Positions 8,374 through 16,086 of a stretch of DNA of 64,000 nucleotides are shown here, in pieces. Source of the stretch: Oribacterium sp. oral taxon 102. GTDB taxonomy: Bacteria; Bacillota; Clostridia; Lachnospirales; Lachnospiraceae. The stretch covers positions 124,001 through 188,000 of the forward strand of contig NZ_JABXYT010000001.1 in assembly GCF_013394775.1 (NCBI RefSeq), written 5' to 3'. Each line of letters starts with the position of its first letter. The stretch's first letter is position 1. The position numbers and the translations under genes are program-made. The notes beneath the pieces were generated by a model. The model worked only from the letters and a program-made list of their open reading frames with translations, had not been told where the DNA came from and ran no database searches.

Positions 8374-9746
8374 GCTTCATGCCTTTCCAGAGTCACCTCC
8401 GACTCCATATCATAGATTCCCACGGTGTTTTTGTTGGAAAGCACCGTCAGACTCAGAATATCATACTTCCGGTCATAGACCGTATGCTCTCCCTGCTCGA
8501 AGCCCGTGCAGGAGATCGACAGGAGGTACTCGCCTCCCTGCAATGTCATCCTCTGCCGGAAGGTGCAAACATACTCGTCTCCGGCGCGAACCGGCGCGAT
8601 ATCCTGTCCCTCGAACATCGTATTCGTCCCGGAGAGATCCATGCCGCGCTTGTCCTTGATCGTGAAGGTAAAGATCGGGCTCTCGATCTCCGCATGGAAG
8701 CGGATCCTCTCCACGATGGAGAACTCCTCCCCCTTCAGCAGCACGTTCGTCAGCTTCCCGTGCGCGTCCCGGATCCCGATATCATAAATCTCCGCCTTGC
8801 CGTTGCCGTAATGCTGCACATTCGGGTTGACCGGAAGCCGCGACTGCATCAGCTCTCCCGGCGCATCCTCCCCGCTGTCCTCCCGCTTCTCTCCCGCAGC
8901 GCTGTCTCCTGCCTGTCCTCCGTCCGGAAGTCCTGCCGCGCCGACCGACGTTACGCCGAAGTCCTGTCCGTCTACGAAATCCTCATTGCCGGTATACTGC
9001 CCCGCCAGAATCTTCTTATAAAGGTCGACCATCTCGCCCGGACGCCCCTCCGCGACCTTCTCCCCGCGATTCAGAAGAACCACGCGGTCGCAGTATTTCA
9101 TCACCGAGCCCAGATCATGCGTCACCATCAGGATCGTCGTGCCCCTCCGCTTCAGCTCGTCCATGCGATGATAGCACTTCGCCTGGAAAAAGACATCGCC
9201 GACCGAGAGCGCTTCGTCCACGATCAGCACATCCGGATCCACAGAGATATAGAGCGCGAAGGCAAGGCGGACAAACATACCGCTCGAATATGACTTCACA
9301 GGCTGGTATACGAAGTCCCCGATGTCCGCGAAATCGAGAATGTCCTGCAGCTTCGCGTCCATCTCTGCCCGCGTAAAGCCCATCATCGTCCCGTTCATAT
9401 AGATATTCTCAATGCCGGTATAGTCCTGGTTGAAGCCTGCTCCCAGCTCCAGCAGCGCGCAGACCGTCCCCTCTGTCCGAAGTGTTCCCGCGCTCTGGGT
9501 CAGCACGCCGGTAATGATCTTCAGCATCGTCGATTTCCCTGAGCCATTGGTTCCGATGATCCCGACCGCCTCTCCGCGCCGCACCTCGAAGCTTACATTC
9601 CGGAGAGCATAGAAATCCCGATGGTAATTTCTGTGCGTGAGGCTGACGGATTCCTTCAAACGGTCAATCGGCCTGTCGTAAAGCCGGTATATTTTCGTAA
9701 TATCGGAGACCTGTATCATTGTCTCCCGCGTTTTTTGCTCTGTCAT
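8370..9746 (-). CDS. ABC-type polysaccharide export ATPase with C-terminal glycan-binding domain (Wzt-like)
   Basis: A 458-residue Wzt/TagH-type ATPase. Walker A is GTNGSGKSTM near residue 65, the signature region is SYSSGMFVRLAFALY and Walker B is DVLIVDEALSVGD; the spacing and the YSSGM form are typical of polysaccharide exporters. After an acidic linker near residues 280-310, the C-terminal 150 residues (from VNPNVQHYGNGKAEIYDIGI) match the beta-sandwich Wzt C-terminal domain, which reads the modified end of the glycan before export. The ATG at 9746 has AGGGA just upstream; an in-frame extension to 9890 is not supported. It is the first gene of the operon, yet no permease (Wzm) gene is visible in the window. 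Confidence 0.9.
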   Translation of the reverse strand: MTEQKTRETMIQVSDITKIYRLYDRPIDRLKESVSLTHRNYHRDFYALRNVSFEVRRGEAVGIIGTNGSGKSTMLKIITGVLTQSAGTLRTEGTVCALLELGAGFNQDYTGIENIYMNGTMMGFTRAEMDAKLQDILDFADIGDFVYQPVKSYSSGMFVRLAFALYISVDPDVLIVDEALSVGDVFFQAKCYHRMDELKRRGTTILMVTHDLGSVMKYCDRVVLLNRGEKVAEGRPGEMVDLYKKILAGQYTGNEDFVDGQDFGVTSVGAAGLPDGGQAGDSAAGEKREDSGEDAPGELMQSRLPVNPNVQHYGNGKAEIYDIGIRDAHGKLTNVLLKGEEFSIVERIRFHAEIESPIFTFTIKDKRGMDLSGTNTMFEGQDIAPVRAGDEYVCTFRQRMTLQGGEYLLSISCTGFEQGEHTVYDRKYDILSLTVLSNKNTVGIYDMESEVTLERHEA

Positions 9747-10085
9747 AAATTCCCTGTTATTTTTCTCATGCCGTCGAAAGGGCATACCGCACGGTTTGTA
9801 CCCGGATTTTGTCCATAGACACATCTCCTTCATACCGTATCCGCCCCTCGCATTGTTATACAGTATAGCATACGCTTCCGTCCAGCGCACTACTTATGGC
9901 TGTACTGATTTATTCCTGCTTTACGCGCCATTGGCGCGCATTCCTGCGCAGGTTTTCCACTTTTCCTCCCGCTTTGTTCGTTTTTCACAAAATCTCTATT
10001 CCATTTTCCCTCAATATCGTGTAAAATATGAATATCAGTTAGGGTGGTTTTTGTCCTGTATGGACGCTACCCAAAGGAGTTGAAT
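9747..10085. other. Divergent intergenic region between wzt-like gene and APH-like gene
   Basis: About 340 bases without a convincing gene. It must hold the start signals of two divergent transcripts. On the plus strand a TAAAAT box lies at about 10021-10026 but its -35 partner is poor; on the minus strand TATACT/TATAAC-like boxes occur near 9858-9868. Neither is strong enough to list as a promoter. Confidence 0.4.
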
Positions 10086-10838
10086 ATGGCAAAAGAGTTG
10101 ATTTCCAAAAACGGACCGAAGAGTATCTACGTGGACGGAGACAGAGTCTACAAGGTGTTTGAGAAGGGCTTCCCAAAGGATGAGGTGCTCCACGAGGCGT
10201 TTGTCACCGCCAGAGTAGAGCAGATCGACGGTCTGAATGTATCGAAGATTCTGGGCATCTCTACGGATGAGGAGGGATGCTTTGTCATCGAGAAGGAATA
10301 CATCCCGGGGAAGACGCTGCTCGAGCTGATGCGGGCGCATCCGGAGCGGGAGGACGAGTACATCGAAAAAATGGTCGAGCTCCAGCTGCTGGTCTTCTCC
10401 AAAAAAGCGCCGCTGCTCCAGAAGATGAAGGACAAGATCACCTATCAGATCAATGGTCTGAATACCATCGATGCCTCCACTCGCTATGAGCTTCTGACAC
10501 GGCTGGAATCGATGCCGAAGCACTTCAAGCTCTGTCATGGAGACTTCCGCCCCTCCAATATCATCGTCCGGGACGACGGCAGCATGTACCTGATCGACTG
10601 GGTACACGCAACACAGGGCAACGCCTCCGGCGATGTGGCGAGAACCTACATCACCCTTTATCTGGAGGATGAGACGCTCGCGAAGAAATACTACAACTGC
10701 TTCTGCGCGAAGACGCATACCGACTCCTCCTACGTCAACAAATGGCTGCCGGTGATTGCCGCCGCCAATCTGACGAAGGAACGTCCGGAGGAGACTGCGC
10801 TCCTCGAGAGCTGGCTGAATATCGCGGATCATATGTAG
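10086..10838 (+). CDS. Aminoglycoside phosphotransferase/choline kinase-fold protein
   Basis: A 250-residue kinase-like protein. The chosen ATG has AAAGGAG seven bases upstream; an earlier ATG at 10044 lacks a site. The N-terminal lobe has KSIYVDGDRVYKVF with candidate ATP-binding lysine and E in LHEAFVTARVE; the catalytic loop is CHGDFRPSNIIVRDDG (D and N) and the metal motif is MYLIDWVHATQG. The family phosphorylates small hydroxylated substrates, but this branch (similar to TIGR02172-type proteins in Clostridia and Fibrobacter) has no defined substrate, so an antibiotic resistance role should not be assumed. It is a single-gene transcript ending in a strong terminator. Confidence 0.85.
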   Translation: MAKELISKNGPKSIYVDGDRVYKVFEKGFPKDEVLHEAFVTARVEQIDGLNVSKILGISTDEEGCFVIEKEYIPGKTLLELMRAHPEREDEYIEKMVELQLLVFSKKAPLLQKMKDKITYQINGLNTIDASTRYELLTRLESMPKHFKLCHGDFRPSNIIVRDDGSMYLIDWVHATQGNASGDVARTYITLYLEDETLAKKYYNCFCAKTHTDSSYVNKWLPVIAAANLTKERPEETALLESWLNIADHM

Positions 10839-10873
10839 GATTTGCCGAAATATTTTCTATCCTGCTCATCCGA

Positions 10874-10920
10874 AGAGCCCCTGCTGCGAAGGAAGCTTCG
10901 CAGCAGGGGCTCTCTTTCTT
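10874..10920 (+). terminator. Rho-independent terminator after the APH-like gene
   Basis: AGAGCCCCTGCTGCGAAG at 10874-10891 pairs with CTTCGCAGCAGGGGCTCT at 10896-10913 around a GGAAG-type loop, followed by CTTTCTT. It ends the plus-strand APH-like transcript and also separates it from the convergent Tad operon. Confidence 0.9.
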
Positions 10921-11003
10921 CGCTCCCATCTTATCTGCTTCGATCCGATCCTGTCCCGCCTGCAATTGATCGCGGAAGCTGCCGGGCTCAAAGCAGCACC
11001 TCC

Positions 11004-12008
11004 CTAGGATTCCGTCTCCGGTAAGCGCAGCAGCATCGCGTCCATGATCAGGCAAAGGACGATCCCGCCGTCGATCAGAAGCACCAGCGGAAGAAAATGC
11101 AGCAGCGACTCCCTTCCCTCCAGCAGAAAGAGCCCGCCCGGAATTCCCGTAAGAAGCAGAACGCCCAGAAGCAGCTTCCCGTATCGGGCAAGCCATGCCG
11201 GGAGATCGCAGGGCTTCTCCGCCCCCGCATGCAGGTCGATCTCGTACTCGGCGCCGCTTTCCGGCTGCAGTACCTTCTCACTCTCCTTGTCTCCCACCGT
11301 TTCCGCGGCGTCCTCCCGTTCTCTGATCCCAGCAGGTGCTGCACTTGCTCCTCCCGGCTCCTGTTCCGGACTCGCCGGAGATAAGGCTCTCTCCATCCCG
11401 ACAAAACGGAAGACGCCATCCGTCTCTGCGGACTCCGCACACATCTCCTCCCTCTCCTGCCGTACTACCTGCAGGAAATCTCCGATTTTGAAGCTCTCCC
11501 GCGAGAGCTTCCTGAGCAGCCGGTATGCCAGTACGATCGTCTGCTCAGAATCATAGTCGATATGCTCCAGTACCCAGCGAAAAAAACGCCGAAGTCCCTC
11601 AAGAAAGCTCTCCTGCTTTCCCGGCAGCAGCGCAAACAGCAGCCTCATCCGCCCCTCCTCATAGAAAATCAAAGACGGCTCCCATAGTACACGCTCCTCC
11701 GAAAGGAGATACCGCTCCAGCGTCTCCAGCAGTAAATTCAGCTGCTCAACGAAGCGCCTGAGAAAGTCCTCTCCGATACTCCGATTCTCGAAGAACTGCT
11801 CCAGACTGACCGCGTTCGAGGCATCATAGCAGAAGCAGCCCCTCCCATCTGCCGCGCGGAAGCTGACCGGCAGTACGCCCGAAATCTCCGTATTGAGAAG
11901 CATCTTATTCTCATAACACCCGAAGACCTCCTCCTCTGTCAGCTCCGTTTCCATGCACAAAAGACTGTGCCGAAGCGAATTCTCCATCCGGCAGCGGATC
12001 TCTTCCAT
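11004..12008 (-). CDS. DUF6382-type protein with two C-terminal membrane helices (Tad-locus accessory)
   Basis: A 334-residue protein whose N-terminal 170 residues (MENSLRHSLLCMET through FFRWVLEHIDYDSEQ) resemble the DUF6382 domain found at Gram-positive Tad loci. In many relatives that domain is followed by an FHA domain; here there is instead an acidic, low-complexity linker and two hydrophobic helices (LLLGVLLLTGIPGGLFLL and FLPLVLLIDGGIVLCLIMDA). The start at 12008 is preceded by GAGGAGGGAAT. It is the last gene of the Tad operon and ends facing the terminator of the APH-like gene. Function is unknown; linkage suggests a part in pilus assembly or its control. Family assignment is from memory and moderate. 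Confidence 0.7.
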   Translation of the reverse strand: MEEIRCRMENSLRHSLLCMETELTEEEVFGCYENKMLLNTEISGVLPVSFRAADGRGCFCYDASNAVSLEQFFENRSIGEDFLRRFVEQLNLLLETLERYLLSEERVLWEPSLIFYEEGRMRLLFALLPGKQESFLEGLRRFFRWVLEHIDYDSEQTIVLAYRLLRKLSRESFKIGDFLQVVRQEREEMCAESAETDGVFRFVGMERALSPASPEQEPGGASAAPAGIREREDAAETVGDKESEKVLQPESGAEYEIDLHAGAEKPCDLPAWLARYGKLLLGVLLLTGIPGGLFLLEGRESLLHFLPLVLLIDGGIVLCLIMDAMLLRLPETES

Positions 12009-12019
12009 ATTCCCTCCTC

Positions 12020-12271
12020 TCAGCCACACTCAAACCATGGCTCATTTTTCGCTGTGTCGATCCGATCCTCCAGTATGGTCATGCCCCGCATGAATTTCTC
12101 CGGCTGAAATAAGCTCTTCTCTTCCTCCGGACTATGACCCTTCTGCTCCTCCTCGATATGAAACGTGCTGAAATGATAGAGCTCCTGATGATACTGTATC
12201 GTCCCGTTCAGAAGATAAAAAATTGCCGCCAGTGAGATCGCCAGCACATAGCTGAGCTCGATTGTATACAT
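12020..12271 (-). CDS. Small membrane protein of the Tad operon, unknown
   Basis: An 83-residue protein with one N-terminal hydrophobic segment (LSYVLAISLAAIFYLLNGTI) followed by a polar tail rich in Glu and His (YHQELYHFSTFHIEEEQ). A strong GGAGGAATT ribosome site precedes the ATG. It lies 12 nt from both the prepilin peptidase and the DUF6382 gene, so it is part of the operon. The size and single helix recall pseudopilins, but the glycine-cleavage plus Glu+5 motif of a prepilin is not apparent. I do not recognise a family. Confidence 0.75.
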   Translation of the reverse strand: MYTIELSYVLAISLAAIFYLLNGTIQYHQELYHFSTFHIEEEQKGHSPEEEKSLFQPEKFMRGMTILEDRIDTAKNEPWFECG

Positions 12272-12283
12272 AATGAATTCCTC

Positions 12284-12766
12284 CTAAAGGCTCGGAAACG
12301 CGCGCAGCAGAATCGGCAGCGCAGGAATCAGGCAGGGCAGAAAGGGAATGCTTCGCTTCCGCATACTCTTTCCCTTCCACCTCCCGTAGGCAAGCAGTCC
12401 GATGCTGACGAGTGCAGAGGTAAAAAGCCCCAGCAGCAGAATCAGAAGGAGCGGCAGCCCCGGAATATAGCAGCCGGACAGCAGGAAGAAGAGTCCATCC
12501 CCAAACCCCACTGCTTCTCCGGAAAAAAGACCCAGCAGGAGCAGCAGCGCCCCGGGTGCGAAAGAGAGCATCAGCTGCAGGATCCCGCGAAAAGAGAACG
12601 GCTCGGAGATACTGACGAGCCGGAGCAGAAATGCCGGAACCCCGAAGAGAAAAAGCCCGAAAAGCAGATAGGAGGGGAGCGTCCGGCTCCAGATGTCATG
12701 ACAGATACAGAGAAAAAAACTCAGCAGATAGAAGCAAAGCACAATACTCGTCAAGAGCGACGGCAT
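12284..12766 (-). CDS. tadV: Prepilin peptidase, TadV/CpaA type (A24 aspartyl protease)
   Basis: A 160-residue polytopic protein with five to six hydrophobic segments. The two aspartates of A24 peptidases are visible: CHDIWSRTLPSYLL near residue 22 and the GxGD-type motif GFGDGLFFLLSG near residue 90. The enzyme cleaves the leader of Flp-type prepilins on the cytoplasmic face of the membrane. The start was moved from 12820 to the ATG at 12766, which has AAAGGAG at good distance and removes an alanine-rich leader overlapping the upstream gene. The substrate is probably the Flp1-like pilin at 15699-15950 and possibly the TadE-like protein. Confidence 0.88.
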   Translation of the reverse strand: MPSLLTSIVLCFYLLSFFLCICHDIWSRTLPSYLLFGLFLFGVPAFLLRLVSISEPFSFRGILQLMLSFAPGALLLLLGLFSGEAVGFGDGLFFLLSGCYIPGLPLLLILLLGLFTSALVSIGLLAYGRWKGKSMRKRSIPFLPCLIPALPILLRAFPSL

Positions 12767-12779
12767 AACTTCTCCTTTC

Positions 12780-13619
12780 TCAGGCGGCGCAGCGGCAGCA
12801 GCCATGCCGCCCCTCCGCAATTGCCTGCTTCAATGTGATGATATGCGGATGGCTCTGCATCGCAGGGCAGGAGCTTGCGCTGTGGAAGCGCTTCCCGCCC
12901 TCCGTGAAATACACCAGCGCCGCATCCTTCTCCGGCTTGCAGCAATGGCAGGGCTGATACCGCTCTCCAAAGCGATTCCGCATGTTTGCAAGCTCCGCCG
13001 CACTGCCGCTCTGAAAGCTGCTGCGGAGATAGGAGCAGTTCCGATCCGTATGGTAGACGGCATCGCTCCGGCTGCCGATGTAGACCAGCTGCTCCTCCCC
13101 CTCCTCATCCTCCTCCGAGAATCGGTAGGGTCTCGCCCCGATCCACGCCCTCCGGCTCGCAACCACCTGCCCCGTAAAGCCCTTCCTGTGCAGAAACGGG
13201 AAAGGAATATTAACCGCGTAATTCAGTACGAGCAGGATCTCCTCCTCCCCGATCCTGCTCTCGGACAGGAGATCCAGCCGTTTCATCCCCTCTGTCTGAA
13301 GCTCCTGCCGTACTTTAAGGATGGAAAGCCCTGTCTCTGCCGCGGAGACCGTTTCGGAGGAAAGCTTCAGCCTGCCCGTACGCTTCCCGTAATATTCCAG
13401 ATACTTCCACTTCGCGAGCTGCCGCGCATTTCTTTCCAGCACCACCGTGGTATGAAGCTGCTGTCGGAGCGCAAGCATAGGTGTCAGCAGGATAAGCATA
13501 CAGAAGAGCAGGATACTGAGAGAGCACGCCGCCTCCACCGTGATGGAGCCGCGGCTACATCGTATCATTTTTGTATCGGTAGCTGCTCCGGAGCGCAAAG
13601 GAATAACTCTGCTCATCAT
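12780..13619 (-). CDS. TadE-like pseudopilin with C-terminal duplicated cysteine motif
   Basis: A 279-residue protein. Residues 23-55 hold the TadE signature GSITVEAACSLSILLF followed by a hydrophobic helix, with Glu five residues after the Gly as expected of a prepilin-type cleavage site. The middle is beta-rich. The last 110 residues contain two units of a Y/F-H-x4-C ... C-x2-C pattern: VYHTDRNCSYL with YQPCHCCKP, then RFHSASSCPAM with GCCRC. The unit resembles a short Cys/His motif found at the ends of several Clostridial surface proteins and might bind metal. The start (two adjacent ATGs at 13619 and 13616) follows GAGGGGG; it overlaps the DUF5702 gene by 65 nt. A minor pilus subunit is the likely role. 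Confidence 0.78.
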   Translation of the reverse strand: MMSRVIPLRSGAATDTKMIRCSRGSITVEAACSLSILLFCMLILLTPMLALRQQLHTTVVLERNARQLAKWKYLEYYGKRTGRLKLSSETVSAAETGLSILKVRQELQTEGMKRLDLLSESRIGEEEILLVLNYAVNIPFPFLHRKGFTGQVVASRRAWIGARPYRFSEEDEEGEEQLVYIGSRSDAVYHTDRNCSYLRSSFQSGSAAELANMRNRFGERYQPCHCCKPEKDAALVYFTEGGKRFHSASSCPAMQSHPHIITLKQAIAEGRHGCCRCAA

Positions 13620-15612
13620 TTTTCCCCCTCAACAGAGCGACGATCCTCTGCTCCGCCAAAATATGTCTGGAGGACAGATCCGCCGTCGCAGAGACGCCAT
13701 ACAGACAATGTGAAAAGCCGAAGCGGCGGGAGGCATCCTCCCCGACCTTCCGCAGATTCCGCTGCATGGCGATCTGCATCCGATGCAGGACGAGATCCTG
13801 TCCCCGCAGTCCCTCTCCAAAAAGAAATATGCGAAGATAATCCTGGTAAGAAAGTCCCTGCCATGTTCCCCCGCTTGGCGGCAGACTTTTTTCCTTCCCC
13901 ATCCACAAAAGCTCCTCCAAGGACAGTCGAAAGCTCTCCTCTGTATGAAGAAACGGAACTCTCCCGTTCTCGAGCAGCATCTGCACATCCAGAAGCGCCT
14001 GCCCGTACGCCCATACCCCCAGTACGAAGAAGGTCAGCACAGAAATCAGAATCGGATTCGCTGTCACACAGAGCATCGTCGTCACAAACCCTCGCGCCGC
14101 CGCCCGCTTCGTCGGCGTCTGATAGAGAAAAAGCAAATTCATCAGCTCTCGGAGCAAAACAAGCCGCCGAACTACCTCGGAAAGGTTCTCATAATCGTTA
14201 TCCTTTCCCGAAAGAAGATATTCTGCTTCCAGCTGTGTGGAACCACTCGGCGGCAGCGGCTGTGCGGAATCACTCGGCGGCAGCGGTCCCGAAGACGGTG
14301 CAGGATGAAAGAGGCCGAAATACCGCAGGCTATACTCTCCCAGTACCGCGATATCAAGCGGCGATGCCGCAGATACCGCTCGAAGCGTCGCATCCTCCGT
14401 GAATACCGCCTCCCGGGACGGCATCGCCGCGCCGGAGGGAAACAGGCGCTCCAGAAGCTTCCCCTCCCAGAGCTCCCGAACATTGTCCAGGCTTCGTTTC
14501 GTTTCCGCATGTATCACCGAAGCCTCCGCCTCATAGCGGAGCAGGGAAAGCGCGCTCCAGCGCCGCTCCGCAGAGCTGTAGAAGCGATGAACTGCTTCAT
14601 AGATCTCCTCCTCTCCCTCGTCCTCCTCATCCAGCTCCGAAAGCGCTTCCTCCGCCCACGCCTCAAGCTCCCGTACCTCCTGTACCAGTCCGTCCGTATC
14701 CGCCGACAGACCCTCCGCCTGCGCGCTCATCCCGCCGATCTCTTCCCGCAGTATACCCTTTTCCGAAATATAGCTCTCATATTCCCGGATCTCTGCCTCT
14801 GCAAGCTCTGCACTCTCCTCCCCTAAGGATATCTTCTCTGCCTCATAGCGCTGCCGAAGTCCAGCAACCTGCTCCGAGAGGCGATCCGCGGCTTTCTGAA
14901 ATTTCCGCACTGCGTCCCTATGCTTCTTCCAGAGCTCCTGCAGCTTCTCTGCGGCACGGTAAAACCCGTCCGCGTCCTCCGCCGACAGGCAGCGCTGCGC
15001 GCTTTCATGCACGCTCTGCTCCTCTTTGCAGAGCTTCGAAATCTCCAGCAGCGCATCCTCGATCGCCTGCAGTGACCTGCTGTCCACCTGATAGGCACGC
15101 TGCACTGTCTCCATCGGCTCACTTTCTCCTGCATGGCAGCACAGCTGCCGGAGCTCTCCGGGCAGATCCGTCGCCATGCACTCCTGCTCCGCAAATCGAA
15201 TCGCAGATTCCACCAGTCCGAACTGCATATATTCGAGGATCTCCTCCTCCATCGCATTTCCTTCAGAAAGCAGGCTGTGCCCGTCAAAAAGCAGATCCTC
15301 CCTCTCCAGACGCACCGGAAAGAGATCCTTGCAGTCAAGGTAGGGGAGCAGGAAGCCATGCAGCTCATCCATCAGGTCTCCGTCCTCCCGGTATTCCAGA
15401 CCCAGTATCCGATACCGTTCCCAGAGCGTTCTGTGATACTGAGAGAACAGGGACTCCATGGCAGAATCCAGTGCGACCTGCATATAGAAGCGCTGCGAGA
15501 AGCTGCGGGCAGACTCCGTAATCGTCAGGATCAACGCCGCAATCATGGCGAAAATCAAGGAAAAAAATATACTGATAGAAGCTCTTCGCGGCACTCTCCG
15601 CCTCCTCTCCAT
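13555..15612 (-). CDS. DUF5702-type Tad pilus-associated protein
   Basis: A 685-residue protein starting with a basic stretch and one membrane helix (ASISIFFSLIFAMIAALILT) followed by a long, Glu- and Leu-rich extracytoplasmic region with coiled-coil character (about residues 180-340) and a hydrophobic patch near residue 520 (ILISVLTFFVLGVWAYG). It matches the size and plan of DUF5702 proteins from Gram-positive Tad loci, which look like over-extended pseudopilins of the TadE/TadG group. A short PLPPS-repeat linker lies near residue 450, reflected in a duplicated GCCGCCGAGTG DNA stretch at 14265-14285. Start at 15612 (AGGGATCCT upstream); 15675 is an alternative adding 21 residues. Function is inferred from location. 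Confidence 0.75.
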   Translation of the reverse strand: MERRRRVPRRASISIFFSLIFAMIAALILTITESARSFSQRFYMQVALDSAMESLFSQYHRTLWERYRILGLEYREDGDLMDELHGFLLPYLDCKDLFPVRLEREDLLFDGHSLLSEGNAMEEEILEYMQFGLVESAIRFAEQECMATDLPGELRQLCCHAGESEPMETVQRAYQVDSRSLQAIEDALLEISKLCKEEQSVHESAQRCLSAEDADGFYRAAEKLQELWKKHRDAVRKFQKAADRLSEQVAGLRQRYEAEKISLGEESAELAEAEIREYESYISEKGILREEIGGMSAQAEGLSADTDGLVQEVRELEAWAEEALSELDEEDEGEEEIYEAVHRFYSSAERRWSALSLLRYEAEASVIHAETKRSLDNVRELWEGKLLERLFPSGAAMPSREAVFTEDATLRAVSAASPLDIAVLGEYSLRYFGLFHPAPSSGPLPPSDSAQPLPPSGSTQLEAEYLLSGKDNDYENLSEVVRRLVLLRELMNLLFLYQTPTKRAAARGFVTTMLCVTANPILISVLTFFVLGVWAYGQALLDVQMLLENGRVPFLHTEESFRLSLEELLWMGKEKSLPPSGGTWQGLSYQDYLRIFLFGEGLRGQDLVLHRMQIAMQRNLRKVGEDASRRFGFSHCLYGVSATADLSSRHILAEQRIVALLRGKNDEQSYSFALRSSYRYKNDTM

Positions 15613-15698
15613 AGGATCCCTGTACTGCTCGCGTTCCGAGACGGGAGACGGGCAGCTCTCTCCCACCGAACGCATATTCGGCAGATTACCCCTCCCCT

Positions 15699-15950
15699 TC
15701 AGACATAGTTCTCCCAGACGCCACTCGCAGAGCTGTTGATCTGATCCAGTATTTTATCCAATACCTTCGAGATCCTCGTACGGAAGATCAGTACCAGTGT
15801 GATCAGTACGACGATCAGAAGCACCATTTCTATCGTTCCCATTCCGGATTCATCCCGCAGAAGCGCTCCGCTTCTCCGCAGCAGCCGCCGTACTGTGCAT
15901 ACTCCCGTTTCTTTCATTCTTTCCACCTTTTCCCAATACTTTTTCTTCAT
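15699..15950 (-). CDS. flp: Flp1-like type IVb pilin (Tad pilus major subunit)
   Basis: An 83-residue prepilin. The basic leader ends in DESG, and the mature chain would begin MGTIEMVLLIVVLITLVLIF: prepilin-type cleavage after Gly with Glu at +5, followed by one hydrophobic helix and a short tail (RTRISKVLDKILDQINSS). This is the Flp1-like family layout of Gram-positive Tad systems. GGAGGAAAAA precedes the ATG. It is placed between tadC and the DUF5702 gene and should be cleaved by the TadV-type peptidase at 12284-12766. Confidence 0.88.
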   Translation of the reverse strand: MKKKYWEKVERMKETGVCTVRRLLRRSGALLRDESGMGTIEMVLLIVVLITLVLIFRTRISKVLDKILDQINSSASGVWENYV

Positions 15951-16086
15951 TTTTTTCCTCCTGTTCTTTTGTCTTCGGAAACGAGAGGAATTCCTTTCTC
16001 CCCCGCGTCTTCCAGTAAACTCTCATGCCGAAAACTTCGGCAACGCCAATCCTATACGTCCTGCGGGAGACACATCTCCCACACCC

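Noticed and set aside
10086..10838. Aminoglycoside resistance gene
   Set aside because: The APH fold is clear, but this branch has no known resistance activity and lies alone between housekeeping-type loci.
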